Origin: Pseudomonas mandelii
GTDB taxonomy: Bacteria > Pseudomonadota > Gammaproteobacteria > Pseudomonadales > Pseudomonadaceae
Assembly: GCF_006438925.1 (NCBI RefSeq)
Contig: NZ_RCZA01000004.1
Location: forward strand, 434,001-498,000
Reading direction: 5' to 3'
DNA length: 64,000 nt
In this document: positions 43,866 through 53,584 of the stretch, piece after piece
Layout: the number at the start of each line of letters is the position of its first letter
Position numbering within the stretch: the first letter of the stretch is position 1
The notes under the pieces: generated by a model
What the model was told of the DNA's origin: nothing
Seen by the model: only the letters and a program-made list of their open reading frames with translations
Database searches by the model: none
Position numbers and translations under genes: made by a program

Positions 43866-44377
43866 TGTCCGCCTCCAACGAGTTGAAAAATAGAAGTGAT
43901 TTCGCGCATGCGCCGTTTCCAATAATTCGGTTTATTCGGAATGGAGTCGTCATGAGCTAGCTGATATGAAAGATCGCGCAAGTCTTGAAGTACGATTTGC
44001 ATTTGCGCAAAGCTTGTCTCCAGTCTCTGCAAGCGCATTTTTTGACTTTTGTTTTCCACGGCCACAACACGACGAGATTTGGTTTTTTGTTTTTTTTGCG
44101 GAGTGGAAGCTTGTGATAGTCGAACTTTTGCTAGTTTTCGCAATCGATCAACTTCTGTAAACCCACCAAGAATGGTGTTGGCTGCAACGCGCTTGAATGT
44201 ATTTGGTGCGCATTTTTTTATATTCAGACTCTCATCCTCAAACGCACACATAGTATGAATCGTATGGGTCATCGCCTCCCACTTACCATCAGAAATATAT
44301 TGCTCAGGGCTTTCTGTTATATGGGTAAGAAGGCGATGAACGTTATCTACGGATGATAAATATTTTTCGCCCCTCAT
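43862..44377 (-). CDS. small coiled-coil protein of the recombinase operon (GmtX/TnpC-like position)
   Basis: A 171-residue basic protein. The N-terminal half has CAPNTFKRVAANTILGGFTE and DRLRKLAKVRLSQAS; a Lys-rich linker follows, and then a predicted coiled coil (RLQRLETSFAQMQIVLQDLRDL). There is no catalytic motif. It sits between two recombinase genes, joined to both by ATGA overlaps, which implies fixed stoichiometry. Small helper proteins occupy this place in Tn554 (TnpC) and in the Gamma-Mobile-Trio module (GmtX). The equivalence is by position and size, not by alignment. Confidence 0.65.
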   Translation of the reverse strand: MRGEKYLSSVDNVHRLLTHITESPEQYISDGKWEAMTHTIHTMCAFEDESLNIKKCAPNTFKRVAANTILGGFTEVDRLRKLAKVRLSQASTPQKKQKTKSRRVVAVENKSQKMRLQRLETSFAQMQIVLQDLRDLSYQLAHDDSIPNKPNYWKRRMREITSIFQLVGGGQ

Positions 44378-46683
44378 GTTAGATTCTCGCTCAGTTTGAT
44401 AAATAGTTTGAACGTCTTAACGTCACCATCGACCGGGTCGCGATACGTAAAAAACTCAGGCTGCAAATCAATGAATTTAGCGTCGAGCATTTTTGCTACT
44501 TCTTGAAATATCAATGACTGACGAGTGAAGTAGTCGGCTGTTTCTGATGCGCTGAAGATTTTTTCTGCTATTAGTTCTTCATAATCCGCGCTGAATTCTT
44601 CAGTGGTTTTCAAGAGGATGTCGCTACTTTGAAATTTTTCCAATAAGTAAGCCTTAACCGAATTTAGCCCCGCGATACCGTTGATACCCGACAGTAGTTC
44701 TTCGGTAATTCGCTGAGCTTTGGCTTCCAAAAGTACAGCGCCAGGGACTGTATCTGAAATATAGTGATAGGCGTGTTCTGGGTCGGAATGACCGAGTAAG
44801 TGCTGAATAATCTCAATGCGACCATGCTGGTCAGCATGATAAAATGCGAGGGCGCAAAACCTTCTGAGTTGGTGCTGTCGCACATAATACCTGTGCGGCA
44901 CTCCATTTAACTCTATGGTGGGTGTTTCGAAATAGTCGCAAACAGTATCTATTACGTCATTATATGAGGTGGGTGTTAGGTCGCTGAACGCGAGGTTGCG
45001 ATGGAGCGCTTTTTTTAGCAACTGACCTTGATTTGATACCAAATTCATTTTCGCCAATTCATTATGGAACTTAATGAAATCCCATATCATTTTTGCGATA
45101 TTGTGAGTAATTCCGATCAGCGCTATCTCTTTAACGCCCCGTGCACCCGTTTTCCGTGCGAAATATCTCATGCAGTAGGCTATATCTTCGTTTCCAGGAA
45201 CATTCGGGTCTACCATCGGCTCTAAGCAATCACCGACATCCAAATCGAGTATTTCGCCTTGCCTTTTACTAGTAAGGCTTCCGACAATTACTTGGAAACA
45301 ACCTAATGTGATGCGATACATTTCGTATAGAGACTCGTTGGCGCGCAGCGACAATAAGTAGGCGCTCTGATCAGAGTATTTATCCCTAGCAATCCATGTG
45401 CTCGGGCGCAGCGAGTCGGCCGTATCACAAGGTATTTGTGATGCAATCGCAGCATCATAGGCTGCATATCGCTGTTTCTTTAAGCGTTGAAGAGATTCTT
45501 TGTTTTTGAAAAAACAGATTACGCGTGAGAACACACTGCGTGCATTGTCGGTGTAGTATTGAAAACAATCGCCAAGAAGTTTGATTACCATTTTGTGTGG
45601 GAGGGTATTGTATCTCCCTTTTTCTTTCGGGGTTTGTACATAGCTAAACACATCAGATGCTCTGATCGCTGACAAACCACTTGGGTTTATGCCGCGATCT
45701 GAATAGTGTGCAGCTACCACGCATATTTTTTTGAGCACCAGCAAGGCATGATTTATCTCGTACAAGGACGTTCCATCAATCGCTGACTTCGCAACCGGGA
45801 CCCCTGGATATTCTCGCCTCGGAATATCTGTCATTCGGAGATCTTCTACCGTTCGAAATTTTAGGCTTCTTCCGTACAATGTATTTTTGTAGGCAATCTG
45901 CTGAAAGGATGATGGGTTGAAGAAAGCATTCCCATCTCTCAAGGAGTATTGCTTTCTTGATTTAATCCAAACGCGAGCCTTAAGTAATTGCGTTTCATCA
46001 AGGTCAAGAACTCTGTCCTGAACAGATGGAAGATTTCTAAGGTAAGGCCACTGCTTGAGCCCTTCTGTGTACTCGGTTTCGCTCAGGGTTTCGATATTTG
46101 CTTTCAGCCACTGTGATAGACGTTGAGGGTAGCTATACACCCTATCGCTCGTAGGGGTGCCAAGCGTGGTATTAAGATAACTTTTGATGTCAGATAACGT
46201 AACCAGGCTAAGGCGATTGTTCGCCACGTCAAATTGATCGTCATTCAAAATTATCCAGTCGATGAATTGCAGCGCGGAAATAAACTTCGTCTGTTCATAC
46301 TCAGGAGTCTTGCGAGTTTGGCTGTTATAGCGCGGATGGTTTTGCACCACGAGAAAGACTTTAATCCAATACAGAGTATCGCTATGTTGTCCGTCAGTCA
46401 GAAGCGAGCCATCAGACAATTGAATGTTGAAGTCAACCTCAATGCATGGGCGTTTGTCGCCAAAAAAATTCACGTACCAAATATTGGAATGAAAATTCGA
46501 TCCCTTCACAAGCCATTTGGGAGCGTTGATTAGAGTTTCGTGACTGGCGATGCCCGACATTTCGCGAATTGCTTTTCTGCGATAGTAAAAAGGTTGTTTC
46601 TTTGCAAGCTCCATGGCGGCTACTAAATCACTCACCTGGGGTTGTGCTATGGAGGTCTCATTTGCGGCTTTTGCGCGTACCAT
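44374..46683 (-). CDS. large tyrosine recombinase of the recombinase operon (GmtZ/TnpB-like position)
   Basis: A 769-residue protein with a C-terminal tyrosine-recombinase domain: Arg in SKRQGEILDLD (about 474), HxxR in RQHQLRRF (604-607), His in LLGHSDPEH (632) and Tyr in HAYHYIS (641). The first ~450 residues are unusually long for an integrase and have no recognised domain. It starts 14 bases after the preceding recombinase-like gene and its TGA overlaps the next ATG. Likely a catalytic subunit of a multi-recombinase transposition or integration complex. The composition is AT-rich. Confidence 0.8.
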   Translation of the reverse strand: MVRAKAANETSIAQPQVSDLVAAMELAKKQPFYYRRKAIREMSGIASHETLINAPKWLVKGSNFHSNIWYVNFFGDKRPCIEVDFNIQLSDGSLLTDGQHSDTLYWIKVFLVVQNHPRYNSQTRKTPEYEQTKFISALQFIDWIILNDDQFDVANNRLSLVTLSDIKSYLNTTLGTPTSDRVYSYPQRLSQWLKANIETLSETEYTEGLKQWPYLRNLPSVQDRVLDLDETQLLKARVWIKSRKQYSLRDGNAFFNPSSFQQIAYKNTLYGRSLKFRTVEDLRMTDIPRREYPGVPVAKSAIDGTSLYEINHALLVLKKICVVAAHYSDRGINPSGLSAIRASDVFSYVQTPKEKGRYNTLPHKMVIKLLGDCFQYYTDNARSVFSRVICFFKNKESLQRLKKQRYAAYDAAIASQIPCDTADSLRPSTWIARDKYSDQSAYLLSLRANESLYEMYRITLGCFQVIVGSLTSKRQGEILDLDVGDCLEPMVDPNVPGNEDIAYCMRYFARKTGARGVKEIALIGITHNIAKMIWDFIKFHNELAKMNLVSNQGQLLKKALHRNLAFSDLTPTSYNDVIDTVCDYFETPTIELNGVPHRYYVRQHQLRRFCALAFYHADQHGRIEIIQHLLGHSDPEHAYHYISDTVPGAVLLEAKAQRITEELLSGINGIAGLNSVKAYLLEKFQSSDILLKTTEEFSADYEELIAEKIFSASETADYFTRQSLIFQEVAKMLDAKFIDLQPEFFTYRDPVDGDVKTFKLFIKLSENLT

Positions 46684-46697
46684 ATGCTGTTGCCCCG

Positions 46698-48947
46698 TTA
46701 GAATTGGTGGGAAGTCATTAGTTGGGTAAGTTTTCTTGCCATAGACGGTACGACTTTCGCTGACTCAAAGATTTTGATGACGTCAGCGGAGCAGGCACGT
46801 AGTTGATCCTCCTTGTGCATTGCAACAGTCTTTTCGACAAACGCTATCGTCTGCGTCCACGTCGCGGCCTCTTTGCAAAGCTCGATGTCTTGATGGGCTA
46901 GATCGCGAATAACTTGACCCATGGTGACCAACACATCACAAAGTTGCGGGGTGATAGGAATTACGATCTGCGTCTTCTGCACCGCATCATCTTGCTCTAT
47001 CGGCAGCCCATGGGTGCCCATCTCAAGATAAGGAGGGAGCGGTTTCAGGCCATGGTTTTCGAAGAATTCATCAATGTCTTCCATTGTTTTGGCGCCCATG
47101 ACTTCATCCATGCATGGCCGGCCGCGCACAGCTTCATAGGTAATGGCGGTTTGAAAGATCCGAATCCACCTGTTAAAGAAAAACAGGCGAAGCTCTTTCG
47201 GCAGATATGACTCGATCAATTTGAGAGAGAAGGTGAGATGTCCGAGAGCCTCAGACATAGCACGGATACGACCAGTGTCGATGTAAATTTTGACGCCCGC
47301 AGTAGAGCGAATAGATTTTGGGTTAATTCGCTTGGCAACATCAATACCCAATTTATCGATAAGCATTTTTACAAAGAGTTCGTCCCGAGCATTGTTAAAA
47401 AGCTGCGGGAGATTTGTTACTCTGTATGGGCGGCTTACGCCATTGGAGCCAATTAACAAATATCGATACTGGTCGTCACCAGCATCTTTCAAGAACTGTC
47501 TAGCCTGTGCTGTGATCGCAATGATGTCTTCGAAAAGAGCTTTGGATTTCGGAGTTAGGTGGCATTCTTGTTGCGCATGCACTACGCCCCTGCGGTTTTT
47601 GAAGCTGATCACAACCCTGCCGTCATTCAAAAAATTTGATAGCTTTCCGTGCTTGTCATAGATCGTGAAATTTAAAAGCCAGCCAGGAGTAATGAATGGG
47701 TGCTCCATGATAAGAAGGTAGATGAATGGGAGTAGTAATCTGGTGGTCAGAAGCATCAATTCAAGATTTAACGAGGTATCTATACCAAATAGTTGTCGTC
47801 TGACATTTTTGTAATCTGACGACTCGCTGTCCAGCGTATAACCATAGTGCTGCCATGTTGCACAACGATTTATATAGAGGCGTCTCTGGGTAGTAGAATG
47901 TTCAGCATTGCTGATTGTGCCAATCTTAGAGGCCTCTATTCGATTGTTGAAGCCTTCCATGGTTCTGCGGCGCTCAACTTCGCAACACTCTTTCAGCGTT
48001 TCGTAGTCGGAAGTGATTTTCTTAAATACCAATTCTGCTGTTTGGTTGTCAGATAGATGCAAAGGCAGAGGGGTTAATAAGCTAACTAAGTTTTCACTGT
48101 CTGTTTTTAGCTTGCCAGTAAGCGAGTTCTTGGCATAACCTGCATAAAGGTCATACAGGGACTCTGAGACCAACCCTCTTCCAATAATAGCGGCTTGGAA
48201 AACTCGCTTCGTAATAGACCAGTTGCGTTGAAAAGCCGTTGGTGATGGCGAGGGGGTATTTTTCATATAATCAACAAAGCTGATTTCGTACATTTCTTCG
48301 AATGCTTCATTGACTTCCAATGGATCGCTGAGGATTTCGAGATATTCACCGTCTGGATATATCACATACAACAAATCGAAGATAACGTGAAGGGAGGTAA
48401 TCTCTGAGTTCAAAGTTGTCCCGGTCAGGGTGCGAGCATATTTAACCAGCTGACGGTACCAATAGTCAGTATGAGTCTTGCCGTACTGTATTTGGAACTG
48501 CACCATATTCAAGTAAATCTGACGACCATCCTTGCTGCGCAACGGCCAGGCTTCGTAGTAGGTTAGAAGGGATCGGTCTTTCTTACATGCCGCATAAAGC
48601 CAGAAGGTGTGCTCGCGATACTCATCGCTCATTCCTAAATGATATTTACACTCTGGTTGATCAATGAAACGTGGAAGCTGGCAGGCGTTTCTGAAGTACG
48701 ATTCTGCGGTAGCACGGCTTAGGTTAAACTCAGTATCGATAAAGCCATAAAATCCCTCTAATGACTCCTTGGAAAAGTAATCCTCCTCCGGGCATTCGAT
48801 GATTTGCGTGTAAGCATAATAAAGATGAGTCGTGCGGATGTATTTATCTACTTCCTTTTTGGGGGTGAAAGCCGATTTGATAATTTCAACTAGACGAAGG
48901 AAGAAACCCATAATAGGAAATTTCATAACCTGTCTTACGTCCAACAT
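46698..48947 (-). CDS. large recombinase-like protein, apparently degenerate active site
   Basis: A 749-residue first gene of the operon. The C-terminal region keeps a tyrosine-recombinase-like ending: SIRSTAGVKIYIDTGRIRAM where HxxR would lie, EALGHLTFSLKLIESYLP with the His and a Tyr, but no recognisable first Arg (the region reads YLLIMEHPFITPGWLLNFTI). The His of HxxR is also absent. It may therefore be a non-catalytic, DNA-binding or architectural partner. The ~500-residue N-terminal part has no recognised domain. By order it corresponds to the first gene of Gamma-Mobile-Trio or Tn554-type modules. Confidence 0.65.
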   Translation of the reverse strand: MLDVRQVMKFPIMGFFLRLVEIIKSAFTPKKEVDKYIRTTHLYYAYTQIIECPEEDYFSKESLEGFYGFIDTEFNLSRATAESYFRNACQLPRFIDQPECKYHLGMSDEYREHTFWLYAACKKDRSLLTYYEAWPLRSKDGRQIYLNMVQFQIQYGKTHTDYWYRQLVKYARTLTGTTLNSEITSLHVIFDLLYVIYPDGEYLEILSDPLEVNEAFEEMYEISFVDYMKNTPSPSPTAFQRNWSITKRVFQAAIIGRGLVSESLYDLYAGYAKNSLTGKLKTDSENLVSLLTPLPLHLSDNQTAELVFKKITSDYETLKECCEVERRRTMEGFNNRIEASKIGTISNAEHSTTQRRLYINRCATWQHYGYTLDSESSDYKNVRRQLFGIDTSLNLELMLLTTRLLLPFIYLLIMEHPFITPGWLLNFTIYDKHGKLSNFLNDGRVVISFKNRRGVVHAQQECHLTPKSKALFEDIIAITAQARQFLKDAGDDQYRYLLIGSNGVSRPYRVTNLPQLFNNARDELFVKMLIDKLGIDVAKRINPKSIRSTAGVKIYIDTGRIRAMSEALGHLTFSLKLIESYLPKELRLFFFNRWIRIFQTAITYEAVRGRPCMDEVMGAKTMEDIDEFFENHGLKPLPPYLEMGTHGLPIEQDDAVQKTQIVIPITPQLCDVLVTMGQVIRDLAHQDIELCKEAATWTQTIAFVEKTVAMHKEDQLRACSADVIKIFESAKVVPSMARKLTQLMTSHQF

Positions 48948-50240
48948 AACTTATCCCTCAAGGATTTCGAGTCGCTGGTTGCTTGCGTGATAAAAAGCAG
49001 GCGCGAGAGAGCGCGATTGAAAGTACGATGCTTCCAATTTTATGTATGGATTGCTGCCTTGGTTTGGTAGGTTCTAAGTATCCATGATTTCAATCAGCTC
49101 ACCATCAAGTGGTAACTTAGGATATATACCAATCTTTGTTGAAATCAAGTGGATTTTGATTTGGTTCGTATTGATTGCTTATATAATAACAAATAAACCC
49201 CACTGGCATTGCTGGCGTTATTAATAGTTACTTATTATATTTTTTTGGTCTTGTTGATTGATTTAACTAGAGTTTATTTTTGTACAAAAAATACAAAGCT
49301 CGTATTTTTGGGGAATGCCTTGCACTTTTTCGCTTTGGCTACTTTCGAAAAAAATTCTCGATATCAGTACCTTCAGCCTGCTTATGGAGCCTCTCGCAGC
49401 TAATGGCGGCTGCGTCTCTACCGGTCATTTGGAGAGGTTCCCATCAATGGCCATCACGGCTGCCTCCTGGACGCAAACGTGTTACCCCGCGCTCGATCTA
49501 GGGAATAACAGCAGCCGAGACCTTTGGGCCCACTGAGATCGCTTTGGACAGAAGCTTCATATGAATGGATGCCTAGCAGGGTAATGCGGCCGTCGGATCT
49601 GCGAGCGGGCACTGCGATTGGGTGGCGATGCTGAGCGTGGGGGGGGCAAGCCTGCTACGGGGGCGAGAATCCGCGGGTGTCGATCTAGGAGGTGGAGAGG
49701 GCTTGCATGGACAGCACGGCTATGTGATTGGGGCGGCGCCTAGCCAGACCTCTTGCTGCACCAGTCCCTCAATTGCCAGACGAATCAGCCTCGGGTGTTT
49801 AGGATCTAATCGGCTTAGCTAAAAAAGAGGGGGAGTAACTTCTGTCTGCCTTAAGAGGACCAGGCAGTATGAGCGACGTGAACGATCAGGGAGCGTTAAG
49901 GACATTCGAGTGGAGCAGATAAGGCCCTCCAATCTAAGTTCTCCCTGTGCCTCCACAGATACGAATACCTTGATGCTCAGTGCACTCCCCATGTGATTAC
50001 TTTGGTTTCATTTGATGGAAGAGCATTATGGTGAGGGGGAGGCGGGGTATCTGAAATTGATCATTTTGACGGGTGAATTGGTGCTTCTAACAAAACATTG
50101 AGGTCTTGCATGGTGGGAGCTCAACTGTTCTATCAGTGGGACGAACTATCGCATTGTTGCAGTCTAATCAGCTATTGGTTTCGCCTGTAGGATTCTCCCC
50201 ATCAGATCGCTTCGTAGCGATCCTCACCTGGAGATCCCAC
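48948..50240. other. long non-coding stretch, probable right edge of the mobile segment
   Basis: About 1.3 kb with no supportable gene. The first ~400 bases (48948-49350) are very A/T-rich and must hold the promoter of the recombinase operon; the rest returns gradually to core-like GC. Short frames at 49209-49822 have no family features. The element boundary probably lies within this stretch, but no clear direct repeat was found by eye. The end carries the azoR ribosome site CTGGAG. Confidence 0.5.
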
Positions 50241-50852
50241 ATGAAACTGCTGCATATCGATTCGAGCATTCTTGGTGACAACTCGGCTTCCCGTCAGCTG
50301 AGCAGCGAAGTCGTTAAAGCCTGGCAAACTGCCGAGCCGACTGCCGTGGTGACCTACCGCGACCTGGCCGCCGATGCCATCAGCCATTTCTCCGCGACAA
50401 CCCTGGTTGCCGCCGGCACCACCGCTGAACTGCGTAACGCCGCGCAGCAACACGAAGCCGAGCTGAGCGCCACCACCCTGGCCGAATTCCTCGCCGCCGA
50501 TGCCGTGGTGATTGCAGCTCCGATGTACAACTTCACTATCCCGACCCAACTCAAGGCCTGGATCGACCGCATCGCCGTTGCCGGTCAGACCTTCCATTAC
50601 ACCGAAGCCGGCCCTGAAGGCCTGTGCGGTGGCAAGAAAGTCGTCATCGTATCGACTTCCGGCGGTCTGCATGCCGGTCAGGCCACTGGCGTTGCTCACG
50701 AAGAGTACTTGAAGGTGCTGTTCGGCTTCCTCGGTATCACTGACATCGAGTTCGTCCGTGCCCATGGTCTTGCCTACGGTGACGAAGTCCGCACCAAAGC
50801 CATGAGCGACGCTCACACGCAAATCAGCGAGCAGTTGTTCGCCGCTGCGTAA
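50241..50852 (+). CDS. azoR: FMN-dependent NADH-azoreductase
   Basis: A 203-residue flavodoxin-like Azo[21 protein letters not shown] (FMN phosphate site), [36 protein letters not shown] (the family signature), [13 protein letters not shown]. It reduces azo compounds and quinones by two electrons. ATG 50241 was chosen over 50106 because the fold begins there and CTGGAGATCC precedes it. It marks the return to core genome. A terminator follows at 50892. Confidence 0.9.
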   Translation: MKLLHIDSSILGDNSASRQLSSEVVKAWQTAEPTAVVTYRDLAADAISHFSATTLVAAGTTAELRNAAQQHEAELSATTLAEFLAADAVVIAAPMYNFTIPTQLKAWIDRIAVAGQTFHYTEAGPEGLCGGKKVVIVSTSGGLHAGQATGVAHEEYLKVLFGFLGITDIEFVRAHGLAYGDEVRTKAMSDAHTQISEQLFAAA

Positions 50853-50891
50853 GGCGTGTGTAAAGAAAATCAAACAGCTCGAGCAACATCC

Positions 50892-50939
50892 AAAAAACTC
50901 TGTATTCTGATCACGCAAGTGCCAGATACGGAGTTTTTT
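50892..50939 (+). terminator. Rho-independent terminator of azoR
   Basis: AAAAAACTC...GTAT / ATAC...GAGTTTTTT stem and T-run, 40 bases after the azoR stop. The A-rich left arm makes it bidirectional. Confidence 0.8.
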
Positions 50940-51031
50940 GTTTCTGGCTGTTTCGGAATTTCATTAAATAGTGGCCCGAGTTATGCAATCGAGGGTTAAC
51001 GTCCCCGGTCAGTAGCCAGGTGGAGCCTTCC

Positions 51032-52069
51032 ATGGTGCGTCTTTGTGCAACCTTACTGATTTGCCTGCTCAGCAGCCTGAACTCAGTGCACGCCGCGCCT
51101 GCGCCGCATCCTCACTGGAGCGTCGGCTTCCATGAGATGAGCTTTCTCGACCCTCTGGACTTGCAGCCGATGCGCGCCATCGCCTTCTATCCCTCCAGCG
51201 ACAAGGAGCACTCCAGCATCCTTGAGGGCTACACGGTCGAAGCGGGCGAAGACACCCGAGTCGCCATCGGTCGTTTCCCGATGCTGATGCTGTCCCACGG
51301 CAACACCGGAACACCGCTGGCCTTGCACGACCTCGCCACGTCGCTGGCACGCAAAGGGTTTGTGGTGGTGGCGGTGATCCATCCCGGCGACAACTCCAAA
51401 GACCACAGCCGCCTCGGTACGTTGAGTAACCTTTACGGTCGGCCCATCCAGATTTCCGAAGCCATTACCGAGACGCTGGGCGACCGTATGCTCGCGCCCT
51501 TCGTCAACGCCGATCAGGTGGGTGTGATCGGCTATTCGGCGGGTGGGGAGACTGCGCTGATTCTGTCCGGCGCGACACCAGACCTGGACCGTCTGCGCCG
51601 CTATTGTCAGGAACGCCCGGACGACCGCGATGCCTGCAACACCCAAGGCGAATTGATTGCTGACCGTGATGACTTGCAACCGGTGGCTGACCCGCGGGTT
51701 CGCGCCTTGCTGCTCATGGCGCCGCTCAGCCTGAAGTTTGGTCGCCATACCCTGGCCGACGTGCATGTGCCGGTGCTTCTGTACAGCGGCGACGGCGACA
51801 AACTGGTAGCGTTCGACAAGAATGCCGCCGCCCTGGCGCGCAAACTGCCGATCGCACCGGACTTCAAGTTGCTGGTCGGGGCAGGGCACTTCGTGTTCCT
51901 GGCGCCTTGCAACGAAGAGCAAATCATCGCCATGCCGGCGCTGTGCACCGATGCCGATGGCGTCGACCGCAAAGACATCCATCGCACCATGGTGTCCGAG
52001 GCCGGGCGTTTCTTCGCTCACGCGCTTGCCAAGCCGACCCGGGCCGGGATGCAGACCGCCGATCAATAA
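51032..52069 (+). CDS. exported dienelactone-hydrolase-like alpha/beta hydrolase
   Basis: A 345-residue hydrolase with a signal peptide (LCATLLICLLSSLNSVHA). It has MLSHGNTGTPLALHDLA (oxyanion region), nucleophile elbow GVIGYSAGGETALIL, acid LLYSGDGDKLVAF and histidine VGAGHFVFLAP. It resembles platelet-activating-factor acetylhydrolase/dienelactone-hydrolase-type proteins of Pseudomonas. Substrate unknown. ATG 51032 follows GGTGGAG; a GTG at 51020 is possible. A REP pair separates it from the convergent MFS gene. Confidence 0.8.
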   Translation: MVRLCATLLICLLSSLNSVHAAPAPHPHWSVGFHEMSFLDPLDLQPMRAIAFYPSSDKEHSSILEGYTVEAGEDTRVAIGRFPMLMLSHGNTGTPLALHDLATSLARKGFVVVAVIHPGDNSKDHSRLGTLSNLYGRPIQISEAITETLGDRMLAPFVNADQVGVIGYSAGGETALILSGATPDLDRLRRYCQERPDDRDACNTQGELIADRDDLQPVADPRVRALLLMAPLSLKFGRHTLADVHVPVLLYSGDGDKLVAFDKNAAALARKLPIAPDFKLLVGAGHFVFLAPCNEEQIIAMPALCTDADGVDRKDIHRTMVSEAGRFFAHALAKPTRAGMQTADQ

Positions 52070-52085
52070 GATTCACAGATCCCTT

Positions 52086-52166
52086 TGTAGGAGCTGCCGA
52101 AGGCTGCGATCTTTTGACGTTGCTTTTTTAAGATCAAAAGATCGCAGCCTTCGGCAGCTCCTACAT
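52086..52166. repeat. REP palindrome pair
   Basis: TGTAGGAGCTGCCGAAGGCT ... and its inverted copy flank a T-rich spacer, forming an ~80-base inverted pair (REPIN) of the Pseudomonas GTAGGAGCTGCCGAAGGCTGCGATC class, between two convergent genes. Confidence 0.9.
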
Positions 52167-52178
52167 GGATTGCGTGAA

Positions 52179-53366
52179 TCACGTCATTGCACGGCGCTTG
52201 AGTAACAACGTCAAACCGAGGCCAGTCACCGACAACAACGCCGCGCTGAAGAAAATCCACGAGTACCCCAGATTCAACGCCACGGCGCCCATCAACGGCC
52301 CGGCAATCGCCAGCGCCAGGTCGAAAAACACCGCGTAAGCACTCAATCCCGCCCCGCGACTGGAGTTGGGCACTTGCTTGATCGCTTCGACCCCCAGCGC
52401 CGGATACACCAGCGACAGACCGAACCCGGTCAGGCCTGCGCCGATCAGCGCATAACCGGTCGAAGGCGCGAGCCACAGCAACACCAGGCCCACCGTTTCA
52501 ATGCTCATACAGGCAACGGCCGAGGTGAACCCACCGAAACGGCTGATGCTGGAGATGAACAACAGTCGCGCCAGAATGAAACACACGCCGAACACCGTCA
52601 GGCAGTAAGCCGCGCCGGCCCAGCCACGGCTGACGTAATACAGGGTAATAAAGGTGGTTAACGTGCCATAACCGATGGAGGCGAGGCTCAGGCTCGCGCC
52701 GAACGGCGCAATGCGCCCGAACACCGCCCAGAACGGCAGGCGCTCGCCGCGAATCACCGGTACCGAGGGTTTGTTTCGGATCAGCAACAACGCCGCCAGC
52801 GCCAGCACCGAAAGCGCGATCCCAAGACTGGCGAACCCCAGCTCGCCAACCATCACCACGCCCAGCGGCGCACCAATGGCGATGGCGCCGTAGGAGGCGA
52901 TGCCGTTCCAGGAGATCGATCGCGCGGTATGTTCAGCGCCCACCTGACCCATGCACCAACTGATGGTGCCGACCCCGATCAATCCCTGGGCAATCCCCAG
53001 CAACAAGCGGCCGGCGATCAGGATCAACAGGCTCAGCAACGGAAAGCTTTGCAGCAGCGTTGAAATCAACGTCAGCACGCCGCTCAACACAATCCCCGAT
53101 AACCCGTAAACAATCGCCCGCTTGGTGCCGATGCTGTCCGACAGCCGCCCGGCCATCGGGCGGCTGAGCAGGGTGGCCAGGTATTGCGAGCCGATGGTCA
53201 GCCCCGCGATGATCGCGCTGAAACCCAGCTGCTCATGGACATACCCTGGCAACACCGCAATCGGCAGACCGATGCAGAGGAAGGCAATAAAGGTATAAAA
53301 GACGATGGAGACGATCTGCAGGGTGATCGCCATGGAGCTTTGCGGTGGCAGTTGCTGCACAGACAT
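52179..53366 (-). CDS. major facilitator superfamily transporter
   Basis: A 395-residue MFS protein with twelve hydrophobic spans. The loop 2-3 motif is RPMAGRLSDSIGTKRAIVYG and span 4-5 has GRLLLGIAQGLIGVG. It resembles the YfcJ/YhhS group of drug or sugar efflux proteins. The substrate is unknown. It is core-like in GC content and lies between two REP clusters, convergent with the hydrolase at 51032. Confidence 0.85.
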   Translation of the reverse strand: MSVQQLPPQSSMAITLQIVSIVFYTFIAFLCIGLPIAVLPGYVHEQLGFSAIIAGLTIGSQYLATLLSRPMAGRLSDSIGTKRAIVYGLSGIVLSGVLTLISTLLQSFPLLSLLILIAGRLLLGIAQGLIGVGTISWCMGQVGAEHTARSISWNGIASYGAIAIGAPLGVVMVGELGFASLGIALSVLALAALLLIRNKPSVPVIRGERLPFWAVFGRIAPFGASLSLASIGYGTLTTFITLYYVSRGWAGAAYCLTVFGVCFILARLLFISSISRFGGFTSAVACMSIETVGLVLLWLAPSTGYALIGAGLTGFGLSLVYPALGVEAIKQVPNSSRGAGLSAYAVFFDLALAIAGPLMGAVALNLGYSWIFFSAALLSVTGLGLTLLLKRRAMT

Positions 53367-53440
53367 GAGGGCTCGTTCGCGGGCGGCGGTAGGAGAACTG
53401 CATCATGGCGCGGGCTGCGAATAAAAGGAAGCAGGCTAAC

Positions 53441-53530
53441 GATAAGATCAAAAGATCGCAGCCTTCGGCAGCTCCTACATTGGAATGCGTCCCCTGTAGG
53501 AGCTGCCGAAGGCTGCGATCTATTGATCTT
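53441..53530. repeat. REP palindrome pair
   Basis: Same REP class as at 52086, in opposed orientation (GATCGCAGCCTTCGGCAGCT ... GGAGCTGCCGAAGGCTGCGATC) with a short spacer. It lies between the MFS and ABC-F genes. Confidence 0.9.
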
Positions 53531-53540
53531 CAAGCAATAA

Positions 53541-53567
53541 AAAGCCCCGTCACCAGGACAGGGCTTT
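53541..53567 (-). terminator. Rho-independent terminator of the ABC-F gene
   Basis: On the minus strand AAAGCCCTGTCC / GACGGGGCTTT is followed by TTATT, 15 bases after the ybiT-type stop. Confidence 0.8.
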
Positions 53568-53584
53568 CCATTTTCAGCCGGTGC

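Noticed and set aside
46698..48947. Naming the recombinase genes gmtY, gmtZ and gmtX outright
   Set aside because: Order and sizes are suggestive, but four genes are present instead of three and I cannot run the family models; symbols were left empty.
49622..49822. Short plus-strand frame in the gene-free stretch
   Set aside because: No family similarity recognised, and Gly-rich only because of local GC runs.
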